64,000 nucleotides of DNA from Tsukamurella pseudospumae. GTDB taxonomy: Bacteria > Actinomycetota > Actinomycetes > Mycobacteriales > Mycobacteriaceae. The notes under the pieces were generated by a model. It was not told the DNA's origin and ran no database searches. It saw only the letters and a list, made by a program, of their open reading frames with translations. The stretch is taken from NCBI RefSeq assembly GCF_001575205.1, contig NZ_LSRE01000050.1, positions 434,001 to 498,000 on the forward strand. The letters are read 5' to 3'. Below are positions 8,266 through 17,102 of this stretch, one piece after another. Numbering within the stretch: the first letter of the stretch is position 1; each line of letters starts with the position of its first letter. The position numbers and the translations under genes are program-made.

Positions 8266-9393
8266 TCAGCCCCGGCCGACCCCTGCGAAGAAGTCCAGCA
8301 GGCTGTTCGGTGCGTCGTCGCCGAGCATCATGGTGGCCATCTCGTCCGCGGACGCCGCGGAGGCCGCGGCGCGCTCGAACATCTCCCGCTCGTACGCGGT
8401 GAGCGCGATGTCGCGGTCTCCGGGATTCTCGACGATGTGCCGGGCGAGTTCGGCACCGTCGAACAGCGCGATGTTGGCGCCCTCGCCGGCCGGCGGGCTG
8501 ACGTGGGCGGCGTCGCCGACCAGCGTGACGCCCGGGACGCGGTCCCAGCGGATCCCGACCGGCAGGGTGTACAGCTTCCGCGGCACGGGCGGCGTGTCCG
8601 ATTCACTGACCAGGCGGGTCAGCGCGTCGGACCAGCCCGGATACTCCGCGAGCACGGCGCCGACGGCCGACGTGCCCGTCCACTCGATCCCGTCGGCCCA
8701 ATCCTCGGGGACGTGCAGCTGCGCGTAGGTGTGGACGATGCCGCCCGCCTCCGCGTGGGTACTGATCCCGCGACCCGGCGCGAGGGCGAACATCGCGCCC
8801 TCCCCCACCAGTTCGGCGATGCCCGGGTGGCGGCGCCCGACGTCGTGCAGGTAGGTCTCGACGTAGGTGGTGCCGTAGTAGGTGGGCTTCGCGTCGGTGA
8901 GCAGCGGCCGGACCTTGGACCAGGCCCCGTCGGCGCCCACCAGCAGCTCGGTCGCGACGGTGGCCCCGTCGGCGAAGGTGAGCTCGTGCCGACCGCCGCC
9001 GAGCGCGCGCACCGCGACGACCTTGGCGCCCCAGCGGATGGCGTCGGCCGGTAGGGAATCGATGAGCAGCTGTCGCAGCTCTCCGCGGAGGACCTCGGGC
9101 CGGCCGCCGTCGCCGTCGTCGGGGAGGTCGAGGAGGACGGTGCCGTCGCGGCCGAGGGCCCGGGTCGCCTCGCCGCCCTCGTGGATCAGCGCGCGGAACT
9201 GCGCGGTCAGCCCGGCCGCCTCGATCGCGGCCTGGCCGTCGGCCTCGTGGATGTCGAGCTGGCCGCCCTGCGTGCGCGACATGGGCGTCGGCTCGGCCTC
9301 GTAGATCACGGCGTCGATGCCGTGGACGTGCAGGACGCGGGCCAGGGCGAGGCCGCCGAGTCCGGCACCGATGATCGTGATGGGTGTCTGCAT
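8266..9393 (-). CDS. FAD-dependent aromatic-ring-hydroxylase-like monooxygenase
   Basis: A 375-residue class A flavoprotein monooxygenase. It has the Rossmann GAGLGG (9-14) with an acidic residue ending strand 2 (YEAE), and the second FAD motif GDAAHVSPPAGEGAN at about 290-304. Length and motifs fit the TetX/PHBH-like group that inserts one oxygen into aromatic or polyketide substrates using NAD(P)H. The substrate is unknown. It is divergent from a TetR gene with two operator palindromes between them (9410-9447), so it is probably derepressed by its substrate or a drug. Confidence 0.85.
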   Translation of the reverse strand: MQTPITIIGAGLGGLALARVLHVHGIDAVIYEAEPTPMSRTQGGQLDIHEADGQAAIEAAGLTAQFRALIHEGGEATRALGRDGTVLLDLPDDGDGGRPEVLRGELRQLLIDSLPADAIRWGAKVVAVRALGGGRHELTFADGATVATELLVGADGAWSKVRPLLTDAKPTYYGTTYVETYLHDVGRRHPGIAELVGEGAMFALAPGRGISTHAEAGGIVHTYAQLHVPEDWADGIEWTGTSAVGAVLAEYPGWSDALTRLVSESDTPPVPRKLYTLPVGIRWDRVPGVTLVGDAAHVSPPAGEGANIALFDGAELARHIVENPGDRDIALTAYEREMFERAAASAASADEMATMMLGDDAPNSLLDFFAGVGRG

Positions 9394-9409
9394 GGTGCTC
9401 CCCTTTCAT

Positions 9410-9447
9410 TGGAACAACGTTCCATACGAGCTTGGAACATCGTTCCA
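9410..9447. promoter_or_regulatory. Two TetR-type operator palindromes
   Basis: TGGAACAACGTTCCA (9410-9424) and TGGAACATCGTTCCA (9433-9447) have identical six-base arms TGGAAC/GTTCCA with a three-base spacer. The centres are 23 bp apart, about two helical turns. They lie between the divergent monooxygenase start (9393) and the TetR start (9467). Confidence 0.85.
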
Positions 9448-9466
9448 CTCATGTCAAGATGGAGGC

Positions 9467-10129
9467 GTGCCACCCCGCAGCCGCCGCACCGACGCCCTCT
9501 CCCGCGACCGCATCGTCGACGCCGCGATCGACCTGCTCGACGACAGCGGCGCCGACGCGCTGACCTTCCGCGCCCTCGGCGGCGCCCTGAACACGGGCAG
9601 CGGGGCGATCTACCACCACATCGCCGGCAAGGACGAGCTCCTCGCCGCCGCGACCGACGCCGTCCTGCGGCCGATCCTCGCCGCGCCCGCGGGCGGCCGT
9701 GACCCCCGCGAGACGATCCGCGGCCTCGCACTCACCCTGTTCGACACGATCGACGCGCACCCGTGGCTGGCCACCCAGGTGATGGCCGATCCGGGTCGGC
9801 CGGCGAACCTGCTGCTGAGCGAGCGGATCGGCGGCGCCGTTCTGGCGATGGGCCCGCCGGAGGACGCGCTGTTCGACGCCGCCACCGCGATCGTCGGCTA
9901 CGTGCTCGGCTCGGCGGCCCAGAACGCCGCCAACGCGCGCTCGGACCTCGCCCGCAGCGGGCCCAGCCGCGAGGAGCTGCTCGGCGGCGTCGCGGCCCGC
10001 ATCGGGCAGCTGGATCCCGACGAGTTCCCGTACCTGCGCCGCATCGCCGCGACCATGGCCGACCACGACGACCGCGCCCAGTTCCTCGCCGGGCTCGACC
10101 TGCTCCTGGCCGGCATCGACGCCCTGTAG
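9467..10129 (+). CDS. TetR-family repressor
   Basis: A 220-residue regulator. The N-terminal HTH is clear ([21 protein letters not shown], about residues 30-50), followed by a long Ala/Leu-rich ligand-binding domain. The GTG start at 9467 follows the second operator by 20 bases, so transcription is probably leaderless or nearly so; GGAGG is only one base from the start and too close for a normal ribosome site. It probably represses itself and the divergent monooxygenase. Confidence 0.88.
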   Translation: MPPRSRRTDALSRDRIVDAAIDLLDDSGADALTFRALGGALNTGSGAIYHHIAGKDELLAAATDAVLRPILAAPAGGRDPRETIRGLALTLFDTIDAHPWLATQVMADPGRPANLLLSERIGGAVLAMGPPEDALFDAATAIVGYVLGSAAQNAANARSDLARSGPSREELLGGVAARIGQLDPDEFPYLRRIAATMADHDDRAQFLAGLDLLLAGIDAL

Positions 10130-10224
10130 CGAACGCACCACACCGGCTGCGATCCGTCAAGGATCACGTTCACGGTGCCATCGAACCCCAGGTCGGAAGG
10201 CCTTTCTGCGCCAGACTGGCGGGC

Positions 10225-11022
10225 ATGCCCAGCCCTGACGACTATCTCGTGTGCGCCAGCCAGCGCAGCGGGAGCACCCTCCTCGTGGAGTCGCTCGCGG
10301 CCACCGGCGTCGCCGGGCGGCCGCAGGAGTTCTTCCAGTACTACCCGTCTTCGTCGCTGTCGCCGCAGCCGCGCGAGTGGTTCGCCGGCGTCGACGATGC
10401 GTCGCTGCTCGACCTCCTCGACCGGATCGATCCCGGCACCGTCGACCCGCGCGGCCCCGCGCAGTGGCGCGCCGACGTGCTGCGCGAGGGCCGGACGCCC
10501 AACGGCGTGTGGGGCGGCAAGCTCATGTGGAACCAGACGCCCGTCCTCGTGACCCGCACCCGCACCGCGTCGGGCTCGGTGCGGACGGCCATCCGCTCGC
10601 TGTTCGACGGTGCCGACCCCCTGTACGTGCACGTCCACCGGCCCGATGTGGTCGCACAGGCCGTGTCGATGTGGCGTGCGGTACAGACCCGGGTGTGGCG
10701 CGACGACCCCGATCACGACCGCGAGCGCGACGAGCGCGCCGTGTACCGCGCCGACGGGATCGCCCACCTGGCCGGGATCCTGCGCGAGCAGGAGCGGTCG
10801 TGGCGGGCGTGGTTCGCGTTCGAGGGCATCACCCCGCTCGAGATCGACTTCCACGAGCTCACCGCGGACCCGCAGAAGACGACGGCGCGCGTGCTGGACG
10901 CGATCGGGCAGGACCCGCAGCTCGCTCCCCCGCCGCCGCTCAAACCCCAGTCCAACGACCGCTCCAAGGAGTGGGCGGAGCGCTACCGCGCCGACGCCGC
11001 CGAGAACGGATACCCCCTATGA
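10225..11022 (+). CDS. Stf0-type sulfotransferase (trehalose sulfotransferase-like)
   Basis: A 265-residue PAPS-dependent sulfotransferase. The N-terminal [15 protein letters not shown] (about 9-23) is the 5'-phosphosulfate loop, and [14 protein letters not shown] corresponds to the 3'-phosphate-binding region. M. tuberculosis Stf0 makes trehalose-2-sulfate, the first step to sulfolipid; the length agrees. The stop codon overlaps the cysD start (ATGA, 11019-11022), which ties it to synthesis of its own donor PAPS by CysD and CysNC. The acceptor in this organism is unproven. Confidence 0.85.
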   Translation: MPSPDDYLVCASQRSGSTLLVESLAATGVAGRPQEFFQYYPSSSLSPQPREWFAGVDDASLLDLLDRIDPGTVDPRGPAQWRADVLREGRTPNGVWGGKLMWNQTPVLVTRTRTASGSVRTAIRSLFDGADPLYVHVHRPDVVAQAVSMWRAVQTRVWRDDPDHDRERDERAVYRADGIAHLAGILREQERSWRAWFAFEGITPLEIDFHELTADPQKTTARVLDAIGQDPQLAPPPPLKPQSNDRSKEWAERYRADAAENGYPL

Positions 11023-11960
11023 GCACCGCGACACCCGAACCGATCGCCGCCGTCGACGAGCTGCGCGTCCTCGAGGCCGAGGCGGTGCACATCATCCGCG
11101 AGGTGGCCGCCGAGCTGGAGCGACCGGTGCTTCTGTTCTCGGGCGGCAAGGACTCCATCGTGCTGCTCCGTCTGGCGGAGAAGGCCTTCCGGCCCTCGCC
11201 GCTGCCCTTCCCGATCCTGCACGTGGACACGGGCCACAACTTCCCCGAGGTGATCGACTTCCGCGGGCGCCGCGTCGCTCCGACCGCGGAGAACCCCGAC
11301 GGGATCGAGCTCATCGTCGCCTCGGTGCAGGAGTCGATCGACGCGGGTCGGGTCGCCGAGTCGACGGAGTCCTCCGGCTCTCGGAACCGGCTGCAGACCC
11401 GCACCCTGCTGGACGCGCTGGAGGCCGGGAACTTCGACGCCGCGTTCGGCGGCGCCCGGCGCGACGAGGAGCGGGCCCGCGCGAAGGAGCGGGTGTTCAG
11501 CTTCCGCAACGAGTTCGGCCAGTGGGACCCGCGGGCGCAGCGCCCCGAGCCCTGGTCGCTCTACAACGGCCGCATCCGCCGCGGCGAGTCCGTCCGGGTG
11601 TTCCCCCTGTCCAACTGGACCGAGCTCGACATCTGGCGCTACATCGAGCTCGAGGGCCTCGAGTTGCCGCCGATCTACTACGCGAGCGAGCGCGAGGTCT
11701 TCGAGCGCGACGGGATCCTGCTGGCCGTCTCGGAGTTCACGCAGCCGCGCGCCGGCGAGACAGTGAACCGGGAGTGGGTGCGCTACCGCACCGTGGGCGA
11801 CCTGACCATCACCGGCGCGGTCCGCAGCCGCGCCACCGAGATCCACGACGTGATCGCGGAGATCTCCGCCGCCACGGTCTCGGAGCGGGGCGAGACCCGC
11901 GCCGACGACCGAACGTCGGCCGCGGCCATGGAGGACCGGAAGAAAGAGGGCTATTTCTGA
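11019..11960 (+). CDS. cysD: Sulfate adenylyltransferase subunit 2
   Basis: A 313-residue PP-loop ATPase. With the CysN GTPase it makes APS from sulfate and ATP. The PP-loop FSGGKDS (40-46), the [11 protein letters not shown] segment, the [15 protein letters not shown] segment and the conserved C-terminal KKEGYF are all present. It starts inside the stop codon of the sulfotransferase gene, and its own TGA overlaps the ATG of a 20-codon ORF. Confidence 0.97.
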   Translation: MSTATPEPIAAVDELRVLEAEAVHIIREVAAELERPVLLFSGGKDSIVLLRLAEKAFRPSPLPFPILHVDTGHNFPEVIDFRGRRVAPTAENPDGIELIVASVQESIDAGRVAESTESSGSRNRLQTRTLLDALEAGNFDAAFGGARRDEERARAKERVFSFRNEFGQWDPRAQRPEPWSLYNGRIRRGESVRVFPLSNWTELDIWRYIELEGLELPPIYYASEREVFERDGILLAVSEFTQPRAGETVNREWVRYRTVGDLTITGAVRSRATEIHDVIAEISAATVSERGETRADDRTSAAAMEDRKKEGYF

Positions 11961-12022
11961 TGAATCGCGTTCCGAACCCCGCCACCGGATCGGTCGCGGA
12001 CACCGCTGCGGGGTACTTCTGA
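11960..12022 (+). CDS. 20-codon ORF joining cysD and cysNC
   Basis: ATG shares its A with the cysD stop (TGATG at 11958-11962) and its own TGA shares its last base with the cysNC ATG (12020-12024). The peptide starts [10 protein letters not shown] and ends AAGYF. The Gly-Tyr-Phe-stop-ATG arrangement copies the cysD end. It may only pass ribosomes to cysNC, or it may be a relic of a duplicated cysD end. No family known to me. Confidence 0.5.
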   Translation: MNRVPNPATGSVADTAAGYF

Positions 12023-13911
12023 TGACGGACGTACTGGCACCACCGACCACGCGCCAGCTGTTGCGCCTCGCCACCGCAGGGTCCGTCGACGACGGCAAGT
12101 CGACGCTCATCGGCCGCCTGCTGCACGACACCGGCAGCCTGCCCACCGACCACCTGGACGCCGTGACCGACGGCGACGAGGTGGACCTCGCGGCGCTGTC
12201 CGACGGCCTGCGCGCCGAGCGCGAGCAGGGCATCACCATCGACGTCGCGTACCGGTTCTTCTCCACCGAGTCGCGCAGCTACGTGCTCGCCGACACCCCC
12301 GGCCACGAGCGCTACACCCGCAACATGTTCACCGGCGCCTCCAACGCGCACGTCGCGATCCTGCTGGTGGACGCCCGCAAGGGGGTGCTGCGCCAGACCC
12401 GCCGGCACGCGCGCATCGCGACGCTCCTCGGCGTGCCGCACGTCATCGCCGCGGTGAACAAGATCGACCTCGTCGACTTCTCCGCGGAGCGGTTCGCGGA
12501 GGTCGAGGCGGAGCTCGCCGAGCTCGCGGTCCGGCTCGGCCTGGACGCGATCCCCGCGATCCCGCTGGCCGCCAAGCTCGGCGACAACGTGGTGCATCGC
12601 TCCGAGCACACCCCCTGGTACGACGGGCCCACGCTCCTCGAACACCTCGAGACCGTGCCCCTGCGGGCACCGTCGGCGGTCGCGACGGAACTGCGCCTCC
12701 CGGTGCAGTGGGTCTCCCGCCCCACGGCCGAGCGGCGCCGACGGTACGCCGGGCGCGTCGCCGCCGGCACGCTGACCGTGGGCGACGAGGTGCTGGTCCT
12801 GCCGTCCGGGAGCAGGTCGACGGTGACCGCGCTCGACACGCTCGATGACGACCGCGCGACGGCCGTCGCTCCACTGTCGGTGTCCGTCGAGCTGGCCGAC
12901 GACATCGACGTGGGCCGCGGCGACGTCCTGGTCTCCGGTGCCGAGGGCGCGCACCTGCCGGTGAACGCGCGCGAGCTGGAGGTCACCGTCTGCTGGCTGG
13001 CCGAGAAGCCCTTGCGCGCCGGGGACCGCGTCGCGCTCAAGCACGCCACCGCGACGGTCCGCGCGACGGTCCAGTCCCTGGAACGGCGCCTCGACCCCGA
13101 GACGCTCATCGAGCAGGTGGGGCCGAGCGAGCTGGCGCTGAACGACATCGGGACCGTCACCCTGCGGACCTCGTCGGTCGTGGTGGCCGACCCGTACGCG
13201 CAGAACCGGGACACGGGCGCGCTGATCCTCATCGACGAGGCGAGCAACGACACCGTCGGCGCGGGCACGATCGCGGTCGCCCGCGAGGTGATCCCCGGGC
13301 AGGCGACCCGCAACGACATCCGCTGGCACCCCAGCTCGCTGGGCCGCACCGAACGCTGGGCCCGCACCGGCCAGCGCGGCGCGACGGTGTGGTTCACGGG
13401 CCTCCCCGCGTCCGGCAAGTCGACGGTGGCGGTCGCCCTGGAGCGGGCGCTGGTCTCGCGGGGCCGGGTCGCCTACCTCATCGACGGCGACAACATCCGC
13501 CACGGCATCTCCGACGACCTGGGCTTCTCCCCCGGCGACCGGGCCGAGAACATCCGCCGCGTGGGGCACCTGACGCGCCTGTTCGCCGACGCGGGCGTGA
13601 TCTCGATCGCGTCCCTCGTCTCGCCGCTGCGCTCCGATCGCGACATCGCCCGGGAGCTGAACCTGGCGGCCGACATCGACTTCCTCGAGGTGCACGTCTC
13701 GACGCCGGTCAGCGAGTGCCGCAAGCGCGACCCGAAGGGCCTGTACGCCCGCGCGGACCGCGGCGAGCTGCGCGGTCTCACCGGCGTCGACGGACCGTAC
13801 GAGAAGCCCGAGGACCCCGACCTGCGCTTCGACACCACCGGCGCCGACACCGACGAGCTCGCCCAGCGGGTGATCGCGCTGCTCACCGAACGCGGGATAC
13901 TCGACGAGTGA
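12022..13911 (+). CDS. cysNC: Bifunctional sulfate adenylyltransferase GTPase / APS kinase
   Basis: A 629-residue fusion. Residues 1 to about 430 are CysN: G1 loop GSVDDGKST (20-28), DTPGHERY, NKIDLVD and the EF-Tu-like beta-barrels. Residues about 450-629 are CysC, the APS kinase, with P-loop GLPASGKST (460-468) and the DGDNIRHGI and FLEVHVSTP segments. It forms APS with CysD and phosphorylates it to PAPS, the sulfotransferase donor. The CysN-CysC fusion is usual in mycobacteria. The downstream gene overlaps it (GTGA, 13908-13911). Confidence 0.96.
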   Translation: MTDVLAPPTTRQLLRLATAGSVDDGKSTLIGRLLHDTGSLPTDHLDAVTDGDEVDLAALSDGLRAEREQGITIDVAYRFFSTESRSYVLADTPGHERYTRNMFTGASNAHVAILLVDARKGVLRQTRRHARIATLLGVPHVIAAVNKIDLVDFSAERFAEVEAELAELAVRLGLDAIPAIPLAAKLGDNVVHRSEHTPWYDGPTLLEHLETVPLRAPSAVATELRLPVQWVSRPTAERRRRYAGRVAAGTLTVGDEVLVLPSGSRSTVTALDTLDDDRATAVAPLSVSVELADDIDVGRGDVLVSGAEGAHLPVNARELEVTVCWLAEKPLRAGDRVALKHATATVRATVQSLERRLDPETLIEQVGPSELALNDIGTVTLRTSSVVVADPYAQNRDTGALILIDEASNDTVGAGTIAVAREVIPGQATRNDIRWHPSSLGRTERWARTGQRGATVWFTGLPASGKSTVAVALERALVSRGRVAYLIDGDNIRHGISDDLGFSPGDRAENIRRVGHLTRLFADAGVISIASLVSPLRSDRDIARELNLAADIDFLEVHVSTPVSECRKRDPKGLYARADRGELRGLTGVDGPYEKPEDPDLRFDTTGADTDELAQRVIALLTERGILDE

Positions 13912-14816
13912 CCTGCTGCGCGCCTGAAGGCCCGGACCTGCCGCCGCACGCCGGCGCGGTGCCGGGCGGCGGCACGCACCCGATCCCCCAGGCCGGCGTC
14001 CCCGCCGGCGCGTTCGGCATGGGCGACGCGCACGGCGACGGCTACCGCGCCGACGGCGAGGTCCCCGTGCACCGGGTCGTGCTGCCGGGCTTCGCGATCG
14101 ACGCGACGACGGTGACCGTCGCCGCGTTCGCGGCCTTCGCCGACGCGACCGGGTACGTGACCGATGCCGAGCGGTTCGGCGCGTCGGCCGTCTTCCGCGC
14201 GAGCGCAGCGGACCCGTCGGCCGGGGCGCCGGTCCCGGGCACGCCGTGGTGGCTGACGGTGCCGGGCGCGACGTTCCGCGCGCCGGGCGGGCCCGGCACC
14301 GTCGCCCTGGACGACCATCCGGTCGTGCACGTCTCGTACGCGGACGCCCTCGCGTACTGCGCATGGACCGGTCGCGCCCTGCCGACCGAGGCGCAGTGGG
14401 AGTACGCGGCCCGCGGCGGGCTCGACGGCGCGCGCTACCCGTGGGGCGACGAGCACCCGGTGACCGGCCGGGACTGCAACGTCTTCGTCGGGGCATTCCC
14501 CGAGTCCGACGGGGCCGTCGGCACCGTCGCGGCGCGCTCGTACTCGCCGAACGGCTACGGCCTGTACCAGGCGGTGGGGAACGTGTGGGAGTGGTGCGCC
14601 GACCGCTTCTCGGCGCGCTACTACCGTGCGGCACCGGAGGTCTCGCCGACGGGGCCCGACCGCGGCACCGCCCGGGTGCTGCGCGGCGGCAGCCACCTGT
14701 GCCACGACTCCTACTGCTACCGCTACCGCACGGCGGCCCGCAGCCACAACACCCCGAGCTCGACGGCGGGCAACATCGGATTCCGCACCGTGTCCGATTC
14801 CGATATACTGATCTGA
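13908..14816 (+). CDS. Formylglycine-generating enzyme (sulfatase-modifying factor)
   Basis: A 302-residue copper-dependent oxidase that turns the active-site Cys of type I sulfatases into formylglycine. The two copper-binding cysteines lie in HLCHDSYCYRYR (C265 and C270, C-x4-C) close to the C-terminus. The FGE fold signatures LPTEAQWEYAARGG and GNVWEWCADRF are present. The GTG start overlaps the cysNC stop. A matching client sulfatase with a CSPAR site lies 1.2 kb further on. Bacterial FGE works in the cytoplasm on unfolded sulfatase. Confidence 0.93.
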   Translation: MTCCAPEGPDLPPHAGAVPGGGTHPIPQAGVPAGAFGMGDAHGDGYRADGEVPVHRVVLPGFAIDATTVTVAAFAAFADATGYVTDAERFGASAVFRASAADPSAGAPVPGTPWWLTVPGATFRAPGGPGTVALDDHPVVHVSYADALAYCAWTGRALPTEAQWEYAARGGLDGARYPWGDEHPVTGRDCNVFVGAFPESDGAVGTVAARSYSPNGYGLYQAVGNVWEWCADRFSARYYRAAPEVSPTGPDRGTARVLRGGSHLCHDSYCYRYRTAARSHNTPSSTAGNIGFRTVSDSDILI

Positions 14817-14829
14817 CGAATCCGATATA
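14796..14829 (+). promoter_or_regulatory. Direct repeats in the vapBC promoter
   Basis: GATTCCGATATA (14796-14807) and GAATCCGATATA (14818-14829) are 22 bp apart, two helical turns. They overlap the 3' end of the FGE gene. TATACT (14804-14809) or TATAGA (14826-14831) could be the -10 box. Toxin-antitoxin operons are usually self-regulated at such sites. Confidence 0.55.
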
Positions 14830-14845
14830 GACGGAGGTGAGGGCG

Positions 14846-15097
14846 ATGGAGATTCACCTGCCCGAGTTCCAGGAGGCTCCGCTCAAGATGACGTCACTCC
14901 GCGCCCCTGAGGGGCTGTTCGACAGGGCCCGCGAGGAGCTGGGCTACGCATCCAATCAGGACATGGTCGTGAGCCTCGTCGAGCTCGCGCTGATGCAGAC
15001 GCTGCAGCGCAAGATGCTCTACGGCCTCGCCAACGACGACGACTCGCCGTACGTCGCCCTCCTGGATCCGGAATTCCGCAAGGAGGCACGCCGATGA
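14846..15097 (+). CDS. Putative VapB-like antitoxin
   Basis: An 83-residue acidic protein with a helical middle (LFDRAREELGYASNQDMVVSLVELAL) and an acidic C-terminal tail. Start ATG 14846 has GGAGGT seven bases upstream; a GTG at 14837 lies inside that ribosome site. Its stop overlaps the start of a PIN-domain gene (ATGA), the standard antitoxin-toxin order. I do not recognise its DNA-binding family with certainty; the call rests mainly on the partner and on the direct repeats in its promoter. Confidence 0.65.
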   Translation: MEIHLPEFQEAPLKMTSLRAPEGLFDRAREELGYASNQDMVVSLVELALMQTLQRKMLYGLANDDDSPYVALLDPEFRKEARR

Positions 15098-15525
15098 CGG
15101 CGACACTCGAAGGCGCATTGCTGACGCCGTGCCTGCTCGACAACTCCGTTATCGCACGGATCCCTACCGGCGAAGTTCCGGTCGAGTCGGTCGTGCGCTT
15201 CACGCAGCGCGGCCACTTCCTCGCCGCGTGCACACCACAGGTGCTCGAGGCCCTGTTCTCCGCGCGGTCACCGCGGGAGTGGGACAAGGAGTACCACGCA
15301 CGATGGTCGTTGCTGGAGGTTCTTCACCCGAATGATCGGACTCACCCCCTCGCACTGGATCTGCAGCGCAGGCTGTGGATTTCAGGCAAGGTTCGGGCTG
15401 CTGGACCCGTTGACACGATGATCGCCGCGATCGCCATCCAGCACGGCGCGATCGTGGTGCATCGCGACAGCGACTACGAGCGGATCGCGGAGGTCGCGCC
15501 GGAGTTCCGGCAGGTGCGGGTGTAG
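15094..15525 (+). CDS. PIN-domain ribonuclease, VapC-type toxin
   Basis: A 143-residue PIN protein. The acidic residues that hold Mg2+ are in place: D16 (LLDNS), E52 (VLEAL), D107 (GPVDTMIAAIA) and D125/D127 (VVHRDSDYERIAE). VapC toxins cut specific tRNAs or rRNA and are blocked by the cognate antitoxin, here probably the gene just upstream. The pair sits between the FGE gene and its client sulfatase and may have inserted there. Confidence 0.8.
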   Translation: MTATLEGALLTPCLLDNSVIARIPTGEVPVESVVRFTQRGHFLAACTPQVLEALFSARSPREWDKEYHARWSLLEVLHPNDRTHPLALDLQRRLWISGKVRAAGPVDTMIAAIAIQHGAIVVHRDSDYERIAEVAPEFRQVRV

Positions 15526-15526
15526 G

Positions 15527-16972
15527 TCAGGCGTTCGCGGCGCCGGCACGGACCCGCTCGGCCGACTCGCGAGCGGCCGACTCGCGCGGGACCAGTTCGC
15601 GGCGCTCGCCCTGCGGGCGACGCGAGGGCAGCGGCGTCTCGTCGGCGTCGGGCTCGGCCCGGCCGGCGAAGAAGGCAGCCATGAAGGCCTCGGCGATCGC
15701 GGTGCCCTCGGCCTCGGAGGGCAGCACGTCGCCGGTCTCCTCGCGCCAATTCGCGAGGACGCCGGCGAGACGGCGCGCCACCCACTGGTACGCGGGCTCG
15801 TCGACCACGTTGCGCCGCTCGTACGGGTCCACGACCAGGTCGTACAGCTCCCGACGGGGCCGCGGCGCGGCGGTCTCGTACGGGTCCAGCGAGGCGGCGG
15901 AGGAACTGTCCGCGATGTCGAGCGGCAGCAGCAGCGCGGGCCGCTCGGCGTAGTTCTCGATGTAGCTGAATTGCTTGGTGCGCACGGCGCGGATCGGGTC
16001 GTAGGCGTCGTGATAGGTCTTCTGCGTGAACAGCCCGGCGCGCACCTGCTCGCCCGTCGGCTCCAGGAGCTCGGCCGCGTGGGTCTCACCGTCGACGTCC
16101 TCCGGTAGGGGCAGGCCCAGCAGGTCGAGCACCGTCGGGGTCAGGTCGACGCCCGAGAACAGGTCGTCGTAGACGCGCGGCGCGAGACCGAGGGCGCGGG
16201 GCGGGCGCGCGATGAACGCGACGCCGGTGCCCTCGCCGTACAGCGTGGACTTCGCGCGCGGGAAGGCGAGGCCGTGGTCCGTGATGAAGAGGATCCAGGT
16301 GCTCTCGGCCAGCCCCAACTCGTCGACGGTGCCGAGCAGTCGCCCGACCGCGGCGTCGGCCTGCGTGATGCTGCCGTGCAGCCCGGCGAGGTCCTCGCGC
16401 ACCTGCGCGGTGTCGGGCAGGAAGCCGGGCACGCCGATCGCGTTCGGGTCGGCCGGCGCGTACTGGTCGGCGGGGTACGGGCGGTGCGTCTCGAAGAAGC
16501 CCGCGGTGAGGAAGAAGGGCTCGTCGCGCGTGGCGGCGTCGGCCAGCCACTCCTGCGACTGCGTGACCACGTAGTCGCACAGGGAGTCCGAGACGTCGGC
16601 GGTGTCGAAGCCGAGCCGGGTCGGGTCCGCACTCTCGTGCTGCATGCCGAACAGGGCACTGCGGTAGCCCGCCTCGCCGAGCAGCGCCGGCAGGGTGCGC
16701 ACGTGGTCGCGGTACTCGAAGCCGTGGTGCGCCAGCCCGACGAGGCCGTTGCGGTGCGGGTGCAGGCCCGTGAACAGCGAGCCGCGCGCGGGCGAGCAGA
16801 GCGGTGCCGTCGCGTGCGCGTCGGTGAACCGGATGCCCTCGGCCGCGAGCCGGTCCAGGTTCGGGCTGACCACGCCCTCGGCGCCGTAGCAGGTGAGGTG
16901 GCGACCCAGGTCGTGCCAGTGCACCAGGATCACGTTCTCCCGGGTGCCGGTGCCCGCCCGCTTCTCCGCCAT
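15527..16972 (-). CDS. Type I (formylglycine-dependent) sulfatase
   Basis: A 481-residue alkaline-phosphatase-fold enzyme that hydrolyses sulfate esters or sulfamates. The maturation site is CSPARG (C59), matching CxPxR. The N-terminal metal segment reads HWHDLGRHLTCYG, with His in place of the usual first Asp of the DD pair; this HD form also occurs in heparan-N-sulfatase-like proteins. FITDHGLAFPR supplies the second metal motif. No signal peptide is seen, so it is probably cytoplasmic. I chose ATG 16972; a TTG at 16990 is possible. The convergent vapC gene ends one base away. Confidence 0.88.
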   Translation of the reverse strand: MAEKRAGTGTRENVILVHWHDLGRHLTCYGAEGVVSPNLDRLAAEGIRFTDAHATAPLCSPARGSLFTGLHPHRNGLVGLAHHGFEYRDHVRTLPALLGEAGYRSALFGMQHESADPTRLGFDTADVSDSLCDYVVTQSQEWLADAATRDEPFFLTAGFFETHRPYPADQYAPADPNAIGVPGFLPDTAQVREDLAGLHGSITQADAAVGRLLGTVDELGLAESTWILFITDHGLAFPRAKSTLYGEGTGVAFIARPPRALGLAPRVYDDLFSGVDLTPTVLDLLGLPLPEDVDGETHAAELLEPTGEQVRAGLFTQKTYHDAYDPIRAVRTKQFSYIENYAERPALLLPLDIADSSSAASLDPYETAAPRPRRELYDLVVDPYERRNVVDEPAYQWVARRLAGVLANWREETGDVLPSEAEGTAIAEAFMAAFFAGRAEPDADETPLPSRRPQGERRELVPRESAARESAERVRAGAANA

Positions 16973-17029
16973 CCCTCGACGTTGCCACAACTCACCGTGC
17001 CGCGGCGAGGTTTGCGATCACCCCGAACT

Positions 17030-17092
17030 CAATTGAACAACGTTCTGGAGAGGGCAACCGCAGGTCAGATCCTCCAGAACGTCGTTCAATTG
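17030..17092. repeat. 63-bp hairpin repeat, copy 1
   Basis: Arms of 21 bases (17030-17050, 17072-17092; one mismatch) begin and end with CAATTG and enclose a loop containing AACCGCAGGTCAGAT. A second copy with the same loop lies at 63108-63170 in opposite orientation. This one starts ten bases after the stop codon of the aldehyde dehydrogenase gene, so it may end that transcript. Confidence 0.9.
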
Positions 17093-17102
17093 CGATGGGC
17101 GG

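Noticed and set aside
14837-14845. GTG 14837 as vapB start
   Set aside because: It lies inside the GGAGGT ribosome site of the ATG at 14846.
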